This document shows, piece after piece, positions 16,568 through 29,357 of a stretch of 64,000 nucleotides of DNA (its first letter is position 1; each line of letters starts with the position of its first letter). A program made the translations under genes and the position numbers. The notes under the pieces were generated by a model. That model was not told the origin of the DNA. It saw only the letters and a program-made list of their open reading frames with translations, and did no database searches. This DNA is from Hydrogenophaga sp. NFH-34 (GTDB taxonomy: Bacteria; Pseudomonadota; Gammaproteobacteria; Burkholderiales; Burkholderiaceae_C): NCBI RefSeq assembly GCF_021401345.1, contig NZ_JACBGE010000007.1:1-64000 (forward strand). The letters are read 5' to 3'.

Positions 16568-17446
16568 ATGGCTGCTGAAGGTACTGGACCCACCCCCGGC
16601 GAATACATTCGCCACCACCTCGTTCACCTGTCCAACAAGAAGCAGGGGTCGATCATCGATTTTTCGGTGATCAACATCGACTCGGTGGTGGTCAACATCA
16701 TCCTTGGCGCGCTGGTCTGCTTTGTGCTCTGGCTGGCGGCTCGCAAGGTCCATGCCGGTGTGCCGGGGCGCTTCCAGGCAGCCGTCGAGCTGCTGGTCGA
16801 AATGGTGGAAAACCAGGCCAAGGCCGTCATCCACAACGCCACGAGCCGCAAGCTGATCGCTCCGCTGGCGCTGACCGTGTTCCTGTGGATTTTCATGATG
16901 AACTTCATGGATCTGCTGCCAGTGGACTTGCTGCCCCGCCTGTGGTCGGAGTATTACGCGGCCACCGGGCACGATCCGCATCACGCGTACCTGCGCGTCG
17001 TGCCGTCGGCCGATCTGTCCACCACGCTGGGTCTCTCGGTGTCGGTGCTGCTGCTCTGCCTGTTCTACAACATCAAGATCAAGGGGCTGGGTGGCTGGGC
17101 CCATGAATTGGTGAGTGCCCCCTTCGGCACCAGCAAGAACCCGGTCTGGGCTGTGCTGCTGGGGGTGGTCAACTTCCTGATGCAGATGATCGAATTCATC
17201 GCCAAGACGGTATCGCATGGCATGCGGCTGTTTGGCAACATGTTCGCGGGCGAACTGGTCTTCATGCTGATTGCGCTGCTCGGTGGTTATGCCGCCCTGT
17301 CGCTGGGCGGAGGCCTGTTCTTCATCGGGCACCTGGTCGCCGGCACGGTGTGGGCCATCTTCCACATCCTGGTCATCACCTTGCAGGCGTTCATCTTCAT
17401 GATGCTGGCTCTCATTTACCTGGGGCAAGCACATGATGCGCACTGA
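16568..17446 (+). CDS. atpB: ATP synthase F0 subunit a
   Basis: This 292-residue membrane subunit forms the proton half-channels. The essential Arg lies in the conserved helix GMRLFGNMFAGELVF. The C-terminal helix (LQAFIFMMLALIYLGQA) matches subunit a. ATG 16568 is preferred over the in-frame TTG at 16553. The gene is 15 bases after atpI. Confidence 0.95.
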   Translation: MAAEGTGPTPGEYIRHHLVHLSNKKQGSIIDFSVINIDSVVVNIILGALVCFVLWLAARKVHAGVPGRFQAAVELLVEMVENQAKAVIHNATSRKLIAPLALTVFLWIFMMNFMDLLPVDLLPRLWSEYYAATGHDPHHAYLRVVPSADLSTTLGLSVSVLLLCLFYNIKIKGLGGWAHELVSAPFGTSKNPVWAVLLGVVNFLMQMIEFIAKTVSHGMRLFGNMFAGELVFMLIALLGGYAALSLGGGLFFIGHLVAGTVWAIFHILVITLQAFIFMMLALIYLGQAHDAH

Positions 17447-17499
17447 AGGCGCGCACTAACCCGCGACGCATCGGTTTTTCTCTCTCGTTTCCTTTCTAA

Positions 17500-17775
<276 letters not shown>

Positions 17776-17896
17776 TCGACTTGTCGTCGGTGTCGGCAGG
17801 TGCGGCGGAAATCGGGTTTTCTCAATCCGTTGCCAGCCTGGTCGACACGCCTGCAAGATCGATTCTTCCCCTGACAACACACAGAAAGGCGTTGCG

Positions 17897-18367
17897 ATGA
17901 ATATCAATGCAACCCTCTTCGCGCAGGCCATTGTTTTCGCGATCCTGGTGTGGTTCACGATGAAGTTCGTGTGGCCCCCGATCGCCAAGGCGCTGGATGA
18001 GCGTGCGCAGAAGATTTCCGAAGGCCTGGCTGCGGCCGACAAGGCCAAGTCCGAGCTGGCGGTTGCCAATCAGCGGGTTGAGGCCGAATTGAGCCAGTCG
18101 CGCAACGAATCGGCCACCCGTCTGGCCGATGCCGAGCGCCGCGCCCAGACCCTGATCGAGGAAGCCAAGGCGCGTGCATCGGACGAGGCTGCCAAGATCG
18201 TGGCTGCTGCCCGCCAGGAGGCGGAACAGCAAGTGATCAAGGCGCGCGAGAGCCTGCGCGAAGAAGTGGCTGCACTGGCCGTCAAGGGCGCCGAGCAGAT
18301 CCTTCGCCGCGAGGTCAACGCCGGTGTTCACGCCGAGCTGCTGGGCCGCCTGAAGACCGAGCTCTGA
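17897..18367 (+). CDS. atpF: ATP synthase F0 subunit b
   Basis: This 156-residue stator subunit has one N-terminal membrane helix (about 5-27) followed by a long charged, Ala-rich coiled-coil helix. It links the membrane sector to F1 through the delta subunit encoded next. Confidence 0.95.
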   Translation: MNINATLFAQAIVFAILVWFTMKFVWPPIAKALDERAQKISEGLAAADKAKSELAVANQRVEAELSQSRNESATRLADAERRAQTLIEEAKARASDEAAKIVAAARQEAEQQVIKARESLREEVAALAVKGAEQILRREVNAGVHAELLGRLKTEL

Positions 18368-18421
18368 GCCGTTTGGCTCTTGTCGCTCCTCCAGACACAC
18401 GCTGCTTCCCAAAGGTAGAAC

Positions 18422-18952
18422 ATGGCTGAACTCGCCACCATTGCCCGCCCCTACGCCGAAGCCCTGTTCAAGGCTGCGGGCGCCGACGCGGCAGGCGCTT
18501 GCGCCTGGCTCGATGAACTGGCCGCTGTTGCGGTCAATGACCAGTTGCGCCAGTTTGCCGACAACCCGAAGTTTTCCGCCGAGCAGGTTTTCGGTGTCAT
18601 CACCGGCGTGCTCAAGTCGGCGCTGCCAACGATCGGCCAGAACTTCCTGCGCACGGTCCTCGAAAACGGTCGCCTCACGGCTTTGCCCGAGGTGGCCTCG
18701 CAGTTTCGCGCGCTGGTCAATGCGCAGCAGGGCACGTCCGATGCCGTGGTCTACAGCGCTTTCGACATCGATGCCGCCGCCCTCGCGGAGCTGGCGAGTG
18801 TTCTGGAAAAGCGCTTTGGTCGCAAGCTCCACCTGCAAGTCCAGCTGCAACCCGATTTGATCGGGGGTGTGCGCGTGGTGGTGGGGGACGAGGTGCTCGA
18901 CACGTCGGTCAAGGCCCGGCTGGAACAAATGAAAGTGGCCTTGACGGCTTGA
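18422..18952 (+). CDS. atpH: ATP synthase F1 subunit delta
   Basis: This 176-residue subunit has the N-terminal delta signature ([15 protein letters not shown]) and C-terminal [20 protein letters not shown]. It connects subunit b to the alpha3-beta3 head. The order b-delta-alpha is conserved. Confidence 0.95.
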   Translation: MAELATIARPYAEALFKAAGADAAGACAWLDELAAVAVNDQLRQFADNPKFSAEQVFGVITGVLKSALPTIGQNFLRTVLENGRLTALPEVASQFRALVNAQQGTSDAVVYSAFDIDAAALAELASVLEKRFGRKLHLQVQLQPDLIGGVRVVVGDEVLDTSVKARLEQMKVALTA

Positions 18953-19008
18953 GCCCAAGGGACTCACTCCCCTGGTCCGCATCCTTTTAACGAAAGAAGG
19001 AAAGAGTC

Positions 19009-20571
<1,563 letters not shown>

Positions 20572-20603
20572 ACCGCCCATTGATCCCAGCTTAAGGAGCA
20601 GCA

Positions 20604-21470
20604 ATGGCAGCAGGCAAGGAAATCCGCGGCAAGATCAAATCGGTGGAAAACACCAAGAAGATCACCAAAGCCATGGAAATGGTGGCCGCCTCCAAGATGC
20701 GCAAGGCGCAGGACCGCATGCGTGCGGCCCGGCCTTATGCCGAAAAGGTGCGTCAGATCACGGGCAACCTGAGCAAGGCCAATCCGGAGTACACGCACCC
20801 GTTCATGCAGTCGAACGACGCCAAGACCGTGGGTTTTGTCGTCGTCACCACGGACAAGGGTCTGTGCGGTGGTCTCAACACCAACGTGTTGCGCGCCGTG
20901 ACGAACCAGCTCAAGGACGTGCAGGCCAAGGGCCAGTCCGCCGAAGTGGTGGCCATTGGCAACAAGGGTCTGGGCTTCATGAACCGGGTCGGTGCCAAGG
21001 TGGTGTCCAGCGTGACCAGCCTGGGCGACACGCCGCATCTGGAAAAACTGATCGGCCCCGTCAAGGTGCTGCTCGATGCATACACCGAGGGCCGGATCAG
21101 CGCCGTCTACCTGAGCTACACCAAGTTCATCAATACGATGAAGCAGGAAGCTGTGGTGGAACAGCTGCTGCCGTTGTCGGCCGCCGACCTGCAGGAAGGC
21201 GCCAAAGGCGGTGACTGGGACTACATCTACGAACCCGACGCGCCTGCCGTGATCGACGAGTTGCTGGTGCGTTACGTCGAGGCGCTGGTCTATCAGGCGG
21301 TTGCTGAGAACATGGCATCCGAGCAGTCGGCCCGCATGGTCGCCATGAAGGCAGCCACCGACAACGCAGGCAACGTCATCAACGAGCTCAAGCTGGTCTA
21401 CAACAAGACCCGTCAGGCCGGCATCACCAAAGAGCTGTCCGAGATCGTGGCCGGCGCCGCCGCAGTTTAA
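20604..21470 (+). CDS. atpG: ATP synthase F1 subunit gamma
   Basis: This 288-residue rotor shaft subunit has the N-terminal helix ([19 protein letters not shown]), [14 protein letters not shown] and the C-terminal helix ([19 protein letters not shown]) typical of gamma. AAGGAG precedes the ATG. Confidence 0.96.
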   Translation: MAAGKEIRGKIKSVENTKKITKAMEMVAASKMRKAQDRMRAARPYAEKVRQITGNLSKANPEYTHPFMQSNDAKTVGFVVVTTDKGLCGGLNTNVLRAVTNQLKDVQAKGQSAEVVAIGNKGLGFMNRVGAKVVSSVTSLGDTPHLEKLIGPVKVLLDAYTEGRISAVYLSYTKFINTMKQEAVVEQLLPLSAADLQEGAKGGDWDYIYEPDAPAVIDELLVRYVEALVYQAVAENMASEQSARMVAMKAATDNAGNVINELKLVYNKTRQAGITKELSEIVAGAAAV

Positions 21471-22895
<1,425 letters not shown>

Positions 22896-22962
22896 TGGCA
22901 CAGGGCTTCGCTGAGCGAGGCCCGTCCACTGAGCCACCTGTTCCCTTTCCACTGGAGTCCCT

Positions 22963-23379
22963 ATGAGCACCATCCACGTCGATGTGGTCAGCGCCGAAGA
23001 GTCCATCTTTGCGGGCGAGGCCAAGTTCGTGGCCCTGCCGGGCGAAGCGGGTGAACTGGGCATTCTGCCTGGCCACATTCCGCTGATCACCCGCATCAAG
23101 CCCGGTGCCGTGCGCATCGAGAAGGCCGACGGCGGCGAAGAATTCGTGTTTGTCGCTGGCGGCATTCTGGAAGTGCAGCCGCACTGCATCACGGTGCTGT
23201 CCGACACGGCCATTCGCGGTCACGATCTGGACGAAGCCAAGGCCAGCGAGGCCAAGAAGGCCGCCGAAGAGGCACTCAAGAATGCCAAGAGCGATCTTGA
23301 CCTGGCCAAAGCCACGTCGGAGCTGGCTGTCATGGCCGCCCAGATCGCGGCGTTGCGCAAATACCGCCAGAAGAAGTGA
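22963..23379 (+). CDS. atpC: ATP synthase F1 subunit epsilon
   Basis: This 138-residue rotor subunit has the N-terminal beta-sandwich ([20 protein letters not shown]) and a C-terminal Ala/Lys-rich helical hairpin. In this family epsilon can inhibit ATP hydrolysis. It is the last gene of the operon. Confidence 0.95.
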   Translation: MSTIHVDVVSAEESIFAGEAKFVALPGEAGELGILPGHIPLITRIKPGAVRIEKADGGEEFVFVAGGILEVQPHCITVLSDTAIRGHDLDEAKASEAKKAAEEALKNAKSDLDLAKATSELAVMAAQIAALRKYRQKK

Positions 23380-23404
23380 TTCGTCCTTGGCGAAGCATCT
23401 CTGA

Positions 23405-23431
23405 AAAGACCGGCCCTGAGCCGGTCTTTTG
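23405..23431 (+). terminator. intrinsic terminator of the atp operon
   Basis: A perfect 10-bp stem (AAAGACCGGC and GCCGGTCTTT) with loop CCTGA is followed by T residues, 25 bases after the atpC stop. Confidence 0.9.
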
Positions 23432-23482
23432 TTTGGCACGCGCTTTTTGGGTGCATGCTTGCCAAGCATGAGGTCTCCACCC

Positions 23483-24058
23483 ATGGACAGCACGCTGCCT
23501 TCGATGTTCGAAAACCCGGAGCTTGGGCCGGAAGCACTGGCGGCGCACCTGCTGGTGACCCGTTCGGCACTGGACGAGCTCAAGCTGGCCGATGCGGTGA
23601 AGGTTGTGCGCTATATGCGCCCCAAACGGGTCAAGGCCGGCACGGTTTTCATCCGCGAGGGAGAGGCCGAGCGCAGCGACTTCATGCTCCTGGTGCTGGA
23701 TGGGGATGTGGCGGTCGAAGGCGCGCAGGGGGGCGCCGAGAACATTGTCGTCAGCGTACAGGGGCCAGGCAGCCTGATCGGTGAGCTCGGGCTGATCGAC
23801 GGGGCACCCCGCTCGGCCACCTGTACCGCCATCACCGATGTGTCGGTGGCGATTCTGTCGCGCGCCGCGATGATGCGGCTGCTGCAGGCAGAACCCCGCG
23901 TCGGCGCGCGGCTCGCACTGGCGATCGCCAAGCGCACGGCCGATCACCTGCGCGAAACGACGCGCAAGCTCAAAACCTTTGCCCAGATGAACAAGGCGCT
24001 GCAGCAGGAGCTGCATGTGGTGATGAACAACCGCACGGGCATTCCGCGTCAAGACTGA
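23483..24058 (+). CDS. cyclic-nucleotide-binding-domain protein without DNA-binding domain
   Basis: This 191-residue protein holds one cNMP-type beta-barrel (about 45-150; KAGTVFIREGEAERSDFMLLV, GELGLIDGAPRSATC) and then a basic helix (HLRETTRKLKTFAQMNKALQ). The Crp helix-turn-helix is missing, so it is unlikely to act alone as a transcription factor. It may be a stand-alone sensor or adaptor. ATG 23483 has a GAGGT eight bases upstream. It sits alone after the atp terminator. Confidence 0.75.
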   Translation: MDSTLPSMFENPELGPEALAAHLLVTRSALDELKLADAVKVVRYMRPKRVKAGTVFIREGEAERSDFMLLVLDGDVAVEGAQGGAENIVVSVQGPGSLIGELGLIDGAPRSATCTAITDVSVAILSRAAMMRLLQAEPRVGARLALAIAKRTADHLRETTRKLKTFAQMNKALQQELHVVMNNRTGIPRQD

Positions 24059-24074
24059 GCGGACAGCGTACGGT

Positions 24075-24602
24075 TCAGACCCGGACGATGGTGTTCGGCA
24101 GTTCGTTGGCGGACGGCTGACCGGCGTGTGCCGGAAAGTGGGCAACCAGCAGCGCAGAAACCTCGCCGAGCGCCTGGGTCAGGCCTGTTTCAAAGTCACC
24201 GGCCTGCAGGTGAAGGCGGAGGTGATCGACCGCCGCCTGCCACTGTTCGGGCGGCACGTGGCGGGCGAGGGCACGATCGGCCACGAACTCGATGGCCTGT
24301 TCGGCGAGCAAGAGGTAGATCAGCACCCCATTGTTGTGTTCGGTGTCCCAGACCCCCAACTGCCCGAACCAGAACAGAGCCCGCTCGCGCACCAGTGGGG
24401 CCAGGGTGCAGCGCGGCCCCTGGCGCCACAGCAGGTCGGTGGGCAAGGCGGCTTCCACGCAGATCCGGACCTGGCCGGTGTGCCGTGCTTCGCTGGCGCC
24501 AATGCGTGCACTCAGGCGCTCAGCCATGTCGTCGGGGATGCGCCGCCGTGTGTCGCGGCTGTCGCACCAGCGGTGCCGCATCAGGGTGAACCAGGCTGCC
24601 AT
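24075..24602 (-). CDS. TPM-domain protein (second of a pair)
   Basis: This 175-residue protein has a TPM-type domain: ERLSARIGASEARHTGQVRI, ALFWFGQLGVWDTEHNNGVLIYLLLAE, EFVADRALAR. It lacks the membrane and Gly-rich tail of its upstream neighbour. It starts at ATG 24602, two bases after that gene's stop. TPM domains have been linked to phosphatase activity and photosystem repair in other lineages. Here the role is unknown, but the LemA-TPM-TPM arrangement recurs widely. Confidence 0.75.
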   Translation of the reverse strand: MAAWFTLMRHRWCDSRDTRRRIPDDMAERLSARIGASEARHTGQVRICVEAALPTDLLWRQGPRCTLAPLVRERALFWFGQLGVWDTEHNNGVLIYLLLAEQAIEFVADRALARHVPPEQWQAAVDHLRLHLQAGDFETGLTQALGEVSALLVAHFPAHAGQPSANELPNTIVRV

Positions 24603-24604
24603 GG

Positions 24605-25522
24605 CTACCACCGCCCAGAGGCGCCACCGCCGCCGAAATTGCCGCCCCCGCCAGAACCGAATCCACCTCCGCCACCAAAGCCGCCGCCACCCCAGCCGCC
24701 GGAGGAGCCTCCACCTCCCCAGGGGCCGCGACCGCCCCCCCGGCCCCCGCCGGAAGACACGGGCAACAAAGGCAGCAACAGCGCGGCCACGAGGGCGACG
24801 ATGCCGGCGCCTACGGCAATCCAGGCTACAGAAGTCAAGATCCAGGCGAGCCCGCCCGCGCCGAGACCGGTGAGGAGCGCACCGAAGCGGTTGCCAAAAA
24901 AATTGCGCAGCACGGAAGCGAACATGGGCACGGCGAAGGCCATGAAAACCAACAGGTCGAACCCGCTCACCCTGTCGGCGGGGCGGCTGTCGGGCTGCGC
25001 GGCGGGTAAGGGAAGCGCTTCGCCGACGATACGCGCCTGGAGCTGATCCAGGCCGGCGTTGATGCCGCCAGCGTAGTCGCCGCGCCGGAAAGCGGGAGCG
25101 ACGGCCTGGTCAAGAATCCGGCGAGCCAGGACGTCGGGGATGGCGCCTTCCAGTGCCTTGGCCGGGGCGATGCGCATGCTGCGGTCGTCCTTGGCAATGA
25201 CGAACAGCAGGCCGTCGCCGACGCCGGAGCGGCCAATCTTCCAGGCATCGCCGAGGCGCTGGGTGAAGTCGGTGATGTCCTCGGGGGCGGTGGTGGGCAC
25301 GATCACCACGACGATCTGGGTGCCGCGTTCCTGTTCGAAACGGGCCAGGCGCTGTTCGATGGCGGTGCGTTGGGTGCCAGCCAGCGTGTCGGTCTGGTCG
25401 ATGACCCGCGCGCTGAGCGCAGGCACCGGGCGCAATGCCTGGGCTTGAACGAATGCCGGCAGGCACAGGCCCCAGAAGCCCGCCAGAGCGAGCCACCAGA
25501 GCCAGGGCATCTTGCGGATCAC
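24605..25522 (-). CDS. YgcG-type TPM-domain membrane protein with Gly-rich tail
   Basis: This 305-residue protein has an N-terminal signal peptide (about 1-28) and a periplasmic TPM domain (about 38-165: RVIDQTDTLAG, GTQIVVVIVPTT, RSGVGDGLLFVIAKDDR). Two membrane segments follow (about 190-250), then a 45-residue Gly/Ser-rich tail ending GGGGASGRW. The ATG overlaps the stop of the lemA gene by four bases. The architecture matches YgcG proteins that accompany LemA. Confidence 0.85.
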   Translation of the reverse strand: MIRKMPWLWWLALAGFWGLCLPAFVQAQALRPVPALSARVIDQTDTLAGTQRTAIEQRLARFEQERGTQIVVVIVPTTAPEDITDFTQRLGDAWKIGRSGVGDGLLFVIAKDDRSMRIAPAKALEGAIPDVLARRILDQAVAPAFRRGDYAGGINAGLDQLQARIVGEALPLPAAQPDSRPADRVSGFDLLVFMAFAVPMFASVLRNFFGNRFGALLTGLGAGGLAWILTSVAWIAVGAGIVALVAALLLPLLPVSSGGGRGGGRGPWGGGGSSGGWGGGGFGGGGGFGSGGGGNFGGGGASGRW

Positions 25523-26112
25523 TTCTTCTCGAAGTCGACCTGCGGCGGGGCAGAGACGGCCGCCTCGTTCGCCACCTGGAAACCCGCCTTGGGGGCGTAG
25601 CTGAAGGCCTTGGCGGTCAGGTTGGAGGGAAAGCTGCGCACCAGCACGTTGTAGGCCTGGACAGACTGGATGTAGCGGTTGCGGGCCACGCTGATGCGGT
25701 TTTCGGTGCCTTCAAGCTGTACGCGCAGGTCGGCAAACGCCTGGTTGGCCTTGAGATTGGGGTATTGCTCGGCGACCACCATGAGCCGGCTCAACGCCCC
25801 CGTGAGTTGCCCCTGGGCGGCCTGGAAGCGCGCCATCGCTTCGGGGTCGTTGAGCGTTTCGGGGGTGACCTGAATGCCGGTGGCACGGGCACGGGCTTCG
25901 ATGACGCGGGTGAGGGTGTCTTGCTCGAAGTTGGCCTCCCCCTTGACCGTGGCCACGATGTTGGGGATCAGGTCGGCCCGTCGCTGGTACTGGTTCAGCA
26001 CTTCGGCCCAGGCCGACTTGCTTTCTTCGTCGAGGCGCTGGAAATCGTTGTAGCCGCAGCCGGCCAGCAGGCTGGACCACAGCAGAATCAGCACGAGGGT
26101 GAGTCGCTGCAT
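25519..26112 (-). CDS. lemA: LemA family lipoprotein
   Basis: This 197-residue protein has a lipobox (LLAGC, Cys19) and the LemA helical bundle: YNDFQRLDEESKSAWAEVLN, QYQRRADLIPNIVATVKG, ARNRYIQSVQAYN. The start at 26112 gives a proper lipoprotein signal, while an upstream start at 26151 would not. LemA proteins are envelope-anchored helical proteins of unclear role. It is first gene of the LemA-TPM-TPM operon. Confidence 0.85.
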   Translation of the reverse strand: MQRLTLVLILLWSSLLAGCGYNDFQRLDEESKSAWAEVLNQYQRRADLIPNIVATVKGEANFEQDTLTRVIEARARATGIQVTPETLNDPEAMARFQAAQGQLTGALSRLMVVAEQYPNLKANQAFADLRVQLEGTENRISVARNRYIQSVQAYNVLVRSFPSNLTAKAFSYAPKAGFQVANEAAVSAPPQVDFEKK

Positions 26113-26224
26113 GATGAAAACTCCGTTCAAGAGGGGATGTGCCGTTACCATTTTGGCATGCGGCTTTCGCGCGCCCTCGCAGCGAACGGCCTCGCCCCCT
26201 CAAAGTTCACGCTCCCGTGTCGAT

Positions 26225-26673
26225 ATGCCCGCTGCCCGCAAACCCCGCATGCTCCCGAACACGCCCGACGAGGTCGAGCATGCCTTTTACGAAGCCTTGC
26301 AACACGGTGATCTTGAGCGGGTGATGGCCTGCTGGGCCGATGAAGACGACGTGGTGTGCGTGCATCCGGGGGGGCGCGCCTGATCGGCCATGCAGCGGTG
26401 CGTGCGGTCTATGGTCAGCTGCTGGCAGACGGGCCGTTGCGGGTGCATGCCGAAAGGGTGCGGCGTCTGGACGCGGGTTCGTGCAGTGTGCACAGCGTGG
26501 CCGAGCGGGTGGATCTGCCCGGTAACGACGGTGGGCAGCAGGCCTGGGTGGTCGCGACCAACGTCTATGCCAAAACGGTGCAAGGGTGGCGTCTGGTGGC
26601 GCACCATGCGAGCCCCGGCCGCGGTGAAGAGCCGCAGGAAGCGGCCGAAGGGCAGGCCGCGCTGTTGCACTGA
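26225..26673 (+). pseudogene. SnoaL/NTF2-like protein with apparent frameshift
   Basis: The first frame (start 26225, or 26249) encodes TPDEVEHAFYEALQHGDLERVMACWADEDD and ends at a TGA (26381-26383). The next frame continues the same domain (LIGHAAVRAVYGQLLADGPL) to a stop at 26671-26673. The break falls at a G7 run (26368-26374), and one extra G joins the frames as VHPGGARLIGH. The restored product would be about 149 residues, normal for SnoaL-like proteins. A sequencing error, a true mutation or phase variation all fit. The stop is followed at once by the YheT-type gene. Confidence 0.7.
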
Positions 26674-26674
26674 G

Positions 26675-27700
26675 ATGGCGGAGGATCTGGCCGCCGCGCG
26701 CTTTGCGGCGTCGTACCGCGCTCCCTGGTGGTTGCCGGGGGGCAACGCGCAGACCATCTGGGCCGCGACACAGGCGCGCCGCCGGCTGGTGCCGGCGCGT
26801 GGTGCGGTGGTATGGGCGCGCGAACGCTGGGAAGCGCCCGACGGCGATTTCATCGATGTCGACACCACCGCGCACGCGAGCGCTCCCGGTGCACCGATGC
26901 TGGTGCTCTTTCATGGGCTGGAAGGCTCTTCGGCGAGTGCCTATGCCGAAGCCTTTGCGGACGTGGCCGAGGCGTGGGGCGTGCCGCTGGCGGTGCCGCA
27001 TTTCCGTGGCTGTTCCGGTGAGCTGAACCGCGCGCCCCGGGCCTACCACTCGGGAGACCATGCCGAGATCGACTGGATCCTGCGGCGCCTGGCCGCAGCC
27101 CAGCCGGATCGTGCCCTGCTGGCGGCAGGGGTCTCGCTGGGCGGCAATGCCTTGTTGCGCTGGGCGGGAGAGCAGGGGACACAGGCCGCCGCCGTGGTGA
27201 AAGCCGTGGCGGCCATCTGCTCGCCGCTGGATCTCGCGGCCGGGGGGCAGGCCATCGGGCGCGGCTTCAACCGGCTGGTGTACACCCGCATGTTCCTGCG
27301 CACCATGGTGCCCAAGGCCCTGGCCAAGCTCGCGCAACACCCCGGGCTGTTCGACCGGAATGCGCTGCTGGCCGCCCGCGACCTGTACGCGTTCGACAAC
27401 GTGTTCACCGCACCCCTGCATGGCTTCCGGAACACGGAGGACTATTGGACAAGGGCTTCCGCCAAACCGCTGTTGCACGCCATCCGGGTGCCGGCGCTGG
27501 CCCTCAACGCGCTCAACGACCCGTTCGTGCCGGCCGCTTCGTTGCCGGGTCCGGCAGACGTGGCTGCGGGCGTTACGCTCTGGCAACCCGCGCAGGGCGG
27601 GCACGTGGGTTTCCCCGTGGCCGACCCGCCGTGGCGCTGGTCCGTGCATGTGCGTGCGATGCCGGAGGCCGTGGGCCGCTGGCTGCTGGCCCATGTGTGA
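26675..27700 (+). CDS. YheT-family alpha/beta hydrolase
   Basis: This 341-residue hydrolase has WWLPGGNAQTIWA near the N-terminus, the oxyanion region LVLFHGLEGSSAS, and FRGCSGELN. The nucleophile elbow is GVSLGGNALLRWAGE. The late His lies in GGHVGFP. YheT/EMB8-like enzymes are esterases of unknown natural substrate. The ATG is one base after the stop of the SnoaL-like frame and is followed by an uncharacterised gene 40 bases on. Confidence 0.88.
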   Translation: MAEDLAAARFAASYRAPWWLPGGNAQTIWAATQARRRLVPARGAVVWARERWEAPDGDFIDVDTTAHASAPGAPMLVLFHGLEGSSASAYAEAFADVAEAWGVPLAVPHFRGCSGELNRAPRAYHSGDHAEIDWILRRLAAAQPDRALLAAGVSLGGNALLRWAGEQGTQAAAVVKAVAAICSPLDLAAGGQAIGRGFNRLVYTRMFLRTMVPKALAKLAQHPGLFDRNALLAARDLYAFDNVFTAPLHGFRNTEDYWTRASAKPLLHAIRVPALALNALNDPFVPAASLPGPADVAAGVTLWQPAQGGHVGFPVADPPWRWSVHVRAMPEAVGRWLLAHV

Positions 27701-27740
27701 AACCCCGCCCGGTCTGCGGGCCTGTCAATCGAGGAGATCC

Positions 27741-28295
27741 ATGGACGAAATCGTGAAAGCGGCCATGGCCAAATGGCCGAACGTGCCCGACTGCTACGGC
27801 TGGCTGGGCCTGGATGCCCGGGGCCACTGGTACATGCGCGACGACCGCACACAGGCGCAAGGCCCTTTTGCCCTGCTGTTTGGCGATGAGGGACCTGCTG
27901 CGAAGGGATCGATGCTGCGGCACGACAAGCTGATCGAATTCATCCAGCGCAACTACGCCGCCGATGCACAAGGTCGCTGGTTTTTCCAGAACGGCCCGCA
28001 GCGGGTGTTTGTCGAGCTTGAAGCCACGCCCTACATCTGGCGCCTGCCACCCGATGGCCAGGTCGTGGCGCACACGGGCACGCCGGCGGGCGAGGTGCAG
28101 GCCTGCCTGATCGACGAGGCGGGGCACCTGTATCTGCGCACACCGTTGGGCCTGGGACGTGTGCACACCGCCGACATGGCGGTGGCGGCCGATCGGGTGG
28201 AAGCGGGGCAGTGGGTGCCGGAGCCAGTGCGGCAGATCGATCTGCCGGCGATCGGCGGTTTCGATCCGAGCCCTGCCCGTGGCGCTCCGGGCTGA
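27741..28295 (+). CDS. conserved uncharacterised protein (possibly DUF2946 family)
   Basis: This 184-residue soluble protein has no recognised catalytic motif. Conserved-looking blocks are AKWPNVPDCYGWLGLDARGHWYMRDD, split here as AKWPNVPDCYGWLGLD and HWYMRDD, and RWFFQNGPQRVFVELEATPY. The ATG has a strong GAGGAG five bases upstream. From memory a similar protein often follows YheT hydrolases in Burkholderiales, but I am unsure of the DUF number. It ends before a bidirectional terminator. Confidence 0.6.
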   Translation: MDEIVKAAMAKWPNVPDCYGWLGLDARGHWYMRDDRTQAQGPFALLFGDEGPAAKGSMLRHDKLIEFIQRNYAADAQGRWFFQNGPQRVFVELEATPYIWRLPPDGQVVAHTGTPAGEVQACLIDEAGHLYLRTPLGLGRVHTADMAVAADRVEAGQWVPEPVRQIDLPAIGGFDPSPARGAPG

Positions 28296-28311
28296 GCATC
28301 GCAGGGGGCAC

Positions 28312-28340
28312 AAAAAAAGCCGGTCGAAGACCGGCTTTTT
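28312..28340. terminator. bidirectional intrinsic terminator
   Basis: Stem AAAAAGCCGGT and ACCGGCTTTTT with loop CGAAG has an A7 run before and T5 after. It serves the plus-strand gene ending at 28295 and the convergent cytochrome gene ending at 28370. Confidence 0.9.
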
Positions 28341-28369
28341 GGGTTGGGGGGTGAAAAGGGCCGAATGGC

Positions 28370-29221
28370 TTACTTCACCGCAGCCAGCATGTATTCGACC
28401 GCAGCCTTGATGTCGGCGTCGGAAGCGGACGAGCCACCCTTGGGGGGCATGGCGCCCTTGCCCTTGAGCGCGCTGGCGGTCAGACCGTCGAGGCCGGCAC
28501 CCACACGCTGGGCCCAGGCCGCCTTGTCACCCAACTTGGGGGCACCTGCCACGCCCGCAGCGTGGCACACCTGGCAAGCCTGCTTGTAGAGGGCCTCGCC
28601 ACCACCGGCCACCGAAGCGCTGGCGGCGGCGGGGGCTGCTGCAGCGGCTGCTTCGGCCGCAGGAGCCGCCGCAGCCGGTGCAGCGGCGGGGGCTTCGGCA
28701 GCAGGAGCTGCTTCGCTGCCCGCGGCGGCCGGCGCTTGGGGTTCGGCGAACTTGGCGCCGCCGGCGTTGGCCATGTGCACCACGGCGCGACCGATTTCGA
28801 CGTCGCTGAAAGCGCCGCCACCCTGGGCACCCATGGCGCCCTTGCCCTTCAGGGCAGAGTGCAGCAGGGCGTCGTAGCCGGTGGCGATGCGGGCCGACCA
28901 GGCGCCTGCGTCACCAAACTTGGGCGCGCCAGCCAGACCGGTGGCGTGGCAGGCCGCGCATTGGGCGGTGTAGACCGCTTCGCCCGACTGCAGCGGGCGG
29001 TTGGCGTCGCGCAGCTCGACCGAACCAATCTTCTGGATGCGCTGCGCCGTGGCCAGGGCCGGATCCACCGAACCGGCGGCGGGCTTGTCGTCGCGGGTGA
29101 CGTAATAGACGAGGCCGATGATGATGAACACGGGGACCACAAACGCGAAAAACGACGTCCACAGCAACTGGGCAGGCGTCTTGATGGGGCCGGTGTGAGA
29201 ATCGTGCGCGTGGTCGCTCAT
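28370..29221 (-). CDS. membrane-anchored dihaem cytochrome c (c5 type)
   Basis: This 283-residue protein has one uncleaved N-terminal membrane helix (about 20-42) and two class I cytochrome domains. Haem sites are C88-A-A-C91-H92 and C216-Q-V-C219-H220. Each is followed by the c5-type pattern ATGLAGAPK/AAGVAGAPK and a Met region (KGKGAMG, KGKGAMPPKGG). The domains are joined by an Ala/Pro-rich linker (about 160-203). It would carry electrons in the periplasm. A minus-strand TATAAT at 29294-29299 may be its -10 box. Confidence 0.88.
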   Translation of the reverse strand: MSDHAHDSHTGPIKTPAQLLWTSFFAFVVPVFIIIGLVYYVTRDDKPAAGSVDPALATAQRIQKIGSVELRDANRPLQSGEAVYTAQCAACHATGLAGAPKFGDAGAWSARIATGYDALLHSALKGKGAMGAQGGGAFSDVEIGRAVVHMANAGGAKFAEPQAPAAAGSEAAPAAEAPAAAPAAAAPAAEAAAAAAPAAASASVAGGGEALYKQACQVCHAAGVAGAPKLGDKAAWAQRVGAGLDGLTASALKGKGAMPPKGGSSASDADIKAAVEYMLAAVK

Positions 29222-29357
29222 GGTGTCCTCGGGGGCGATGGGCTCGCTGGTTGGGTGTGGGGCAATCCGCTGGCGGGCAGTGGACAGCCCTCAATTATAT
29301 CCAGCCCCCCTTGGCAGCCGGCGACGTTCTTGGCCGCCTGCTAGAATCCACGAGGTT

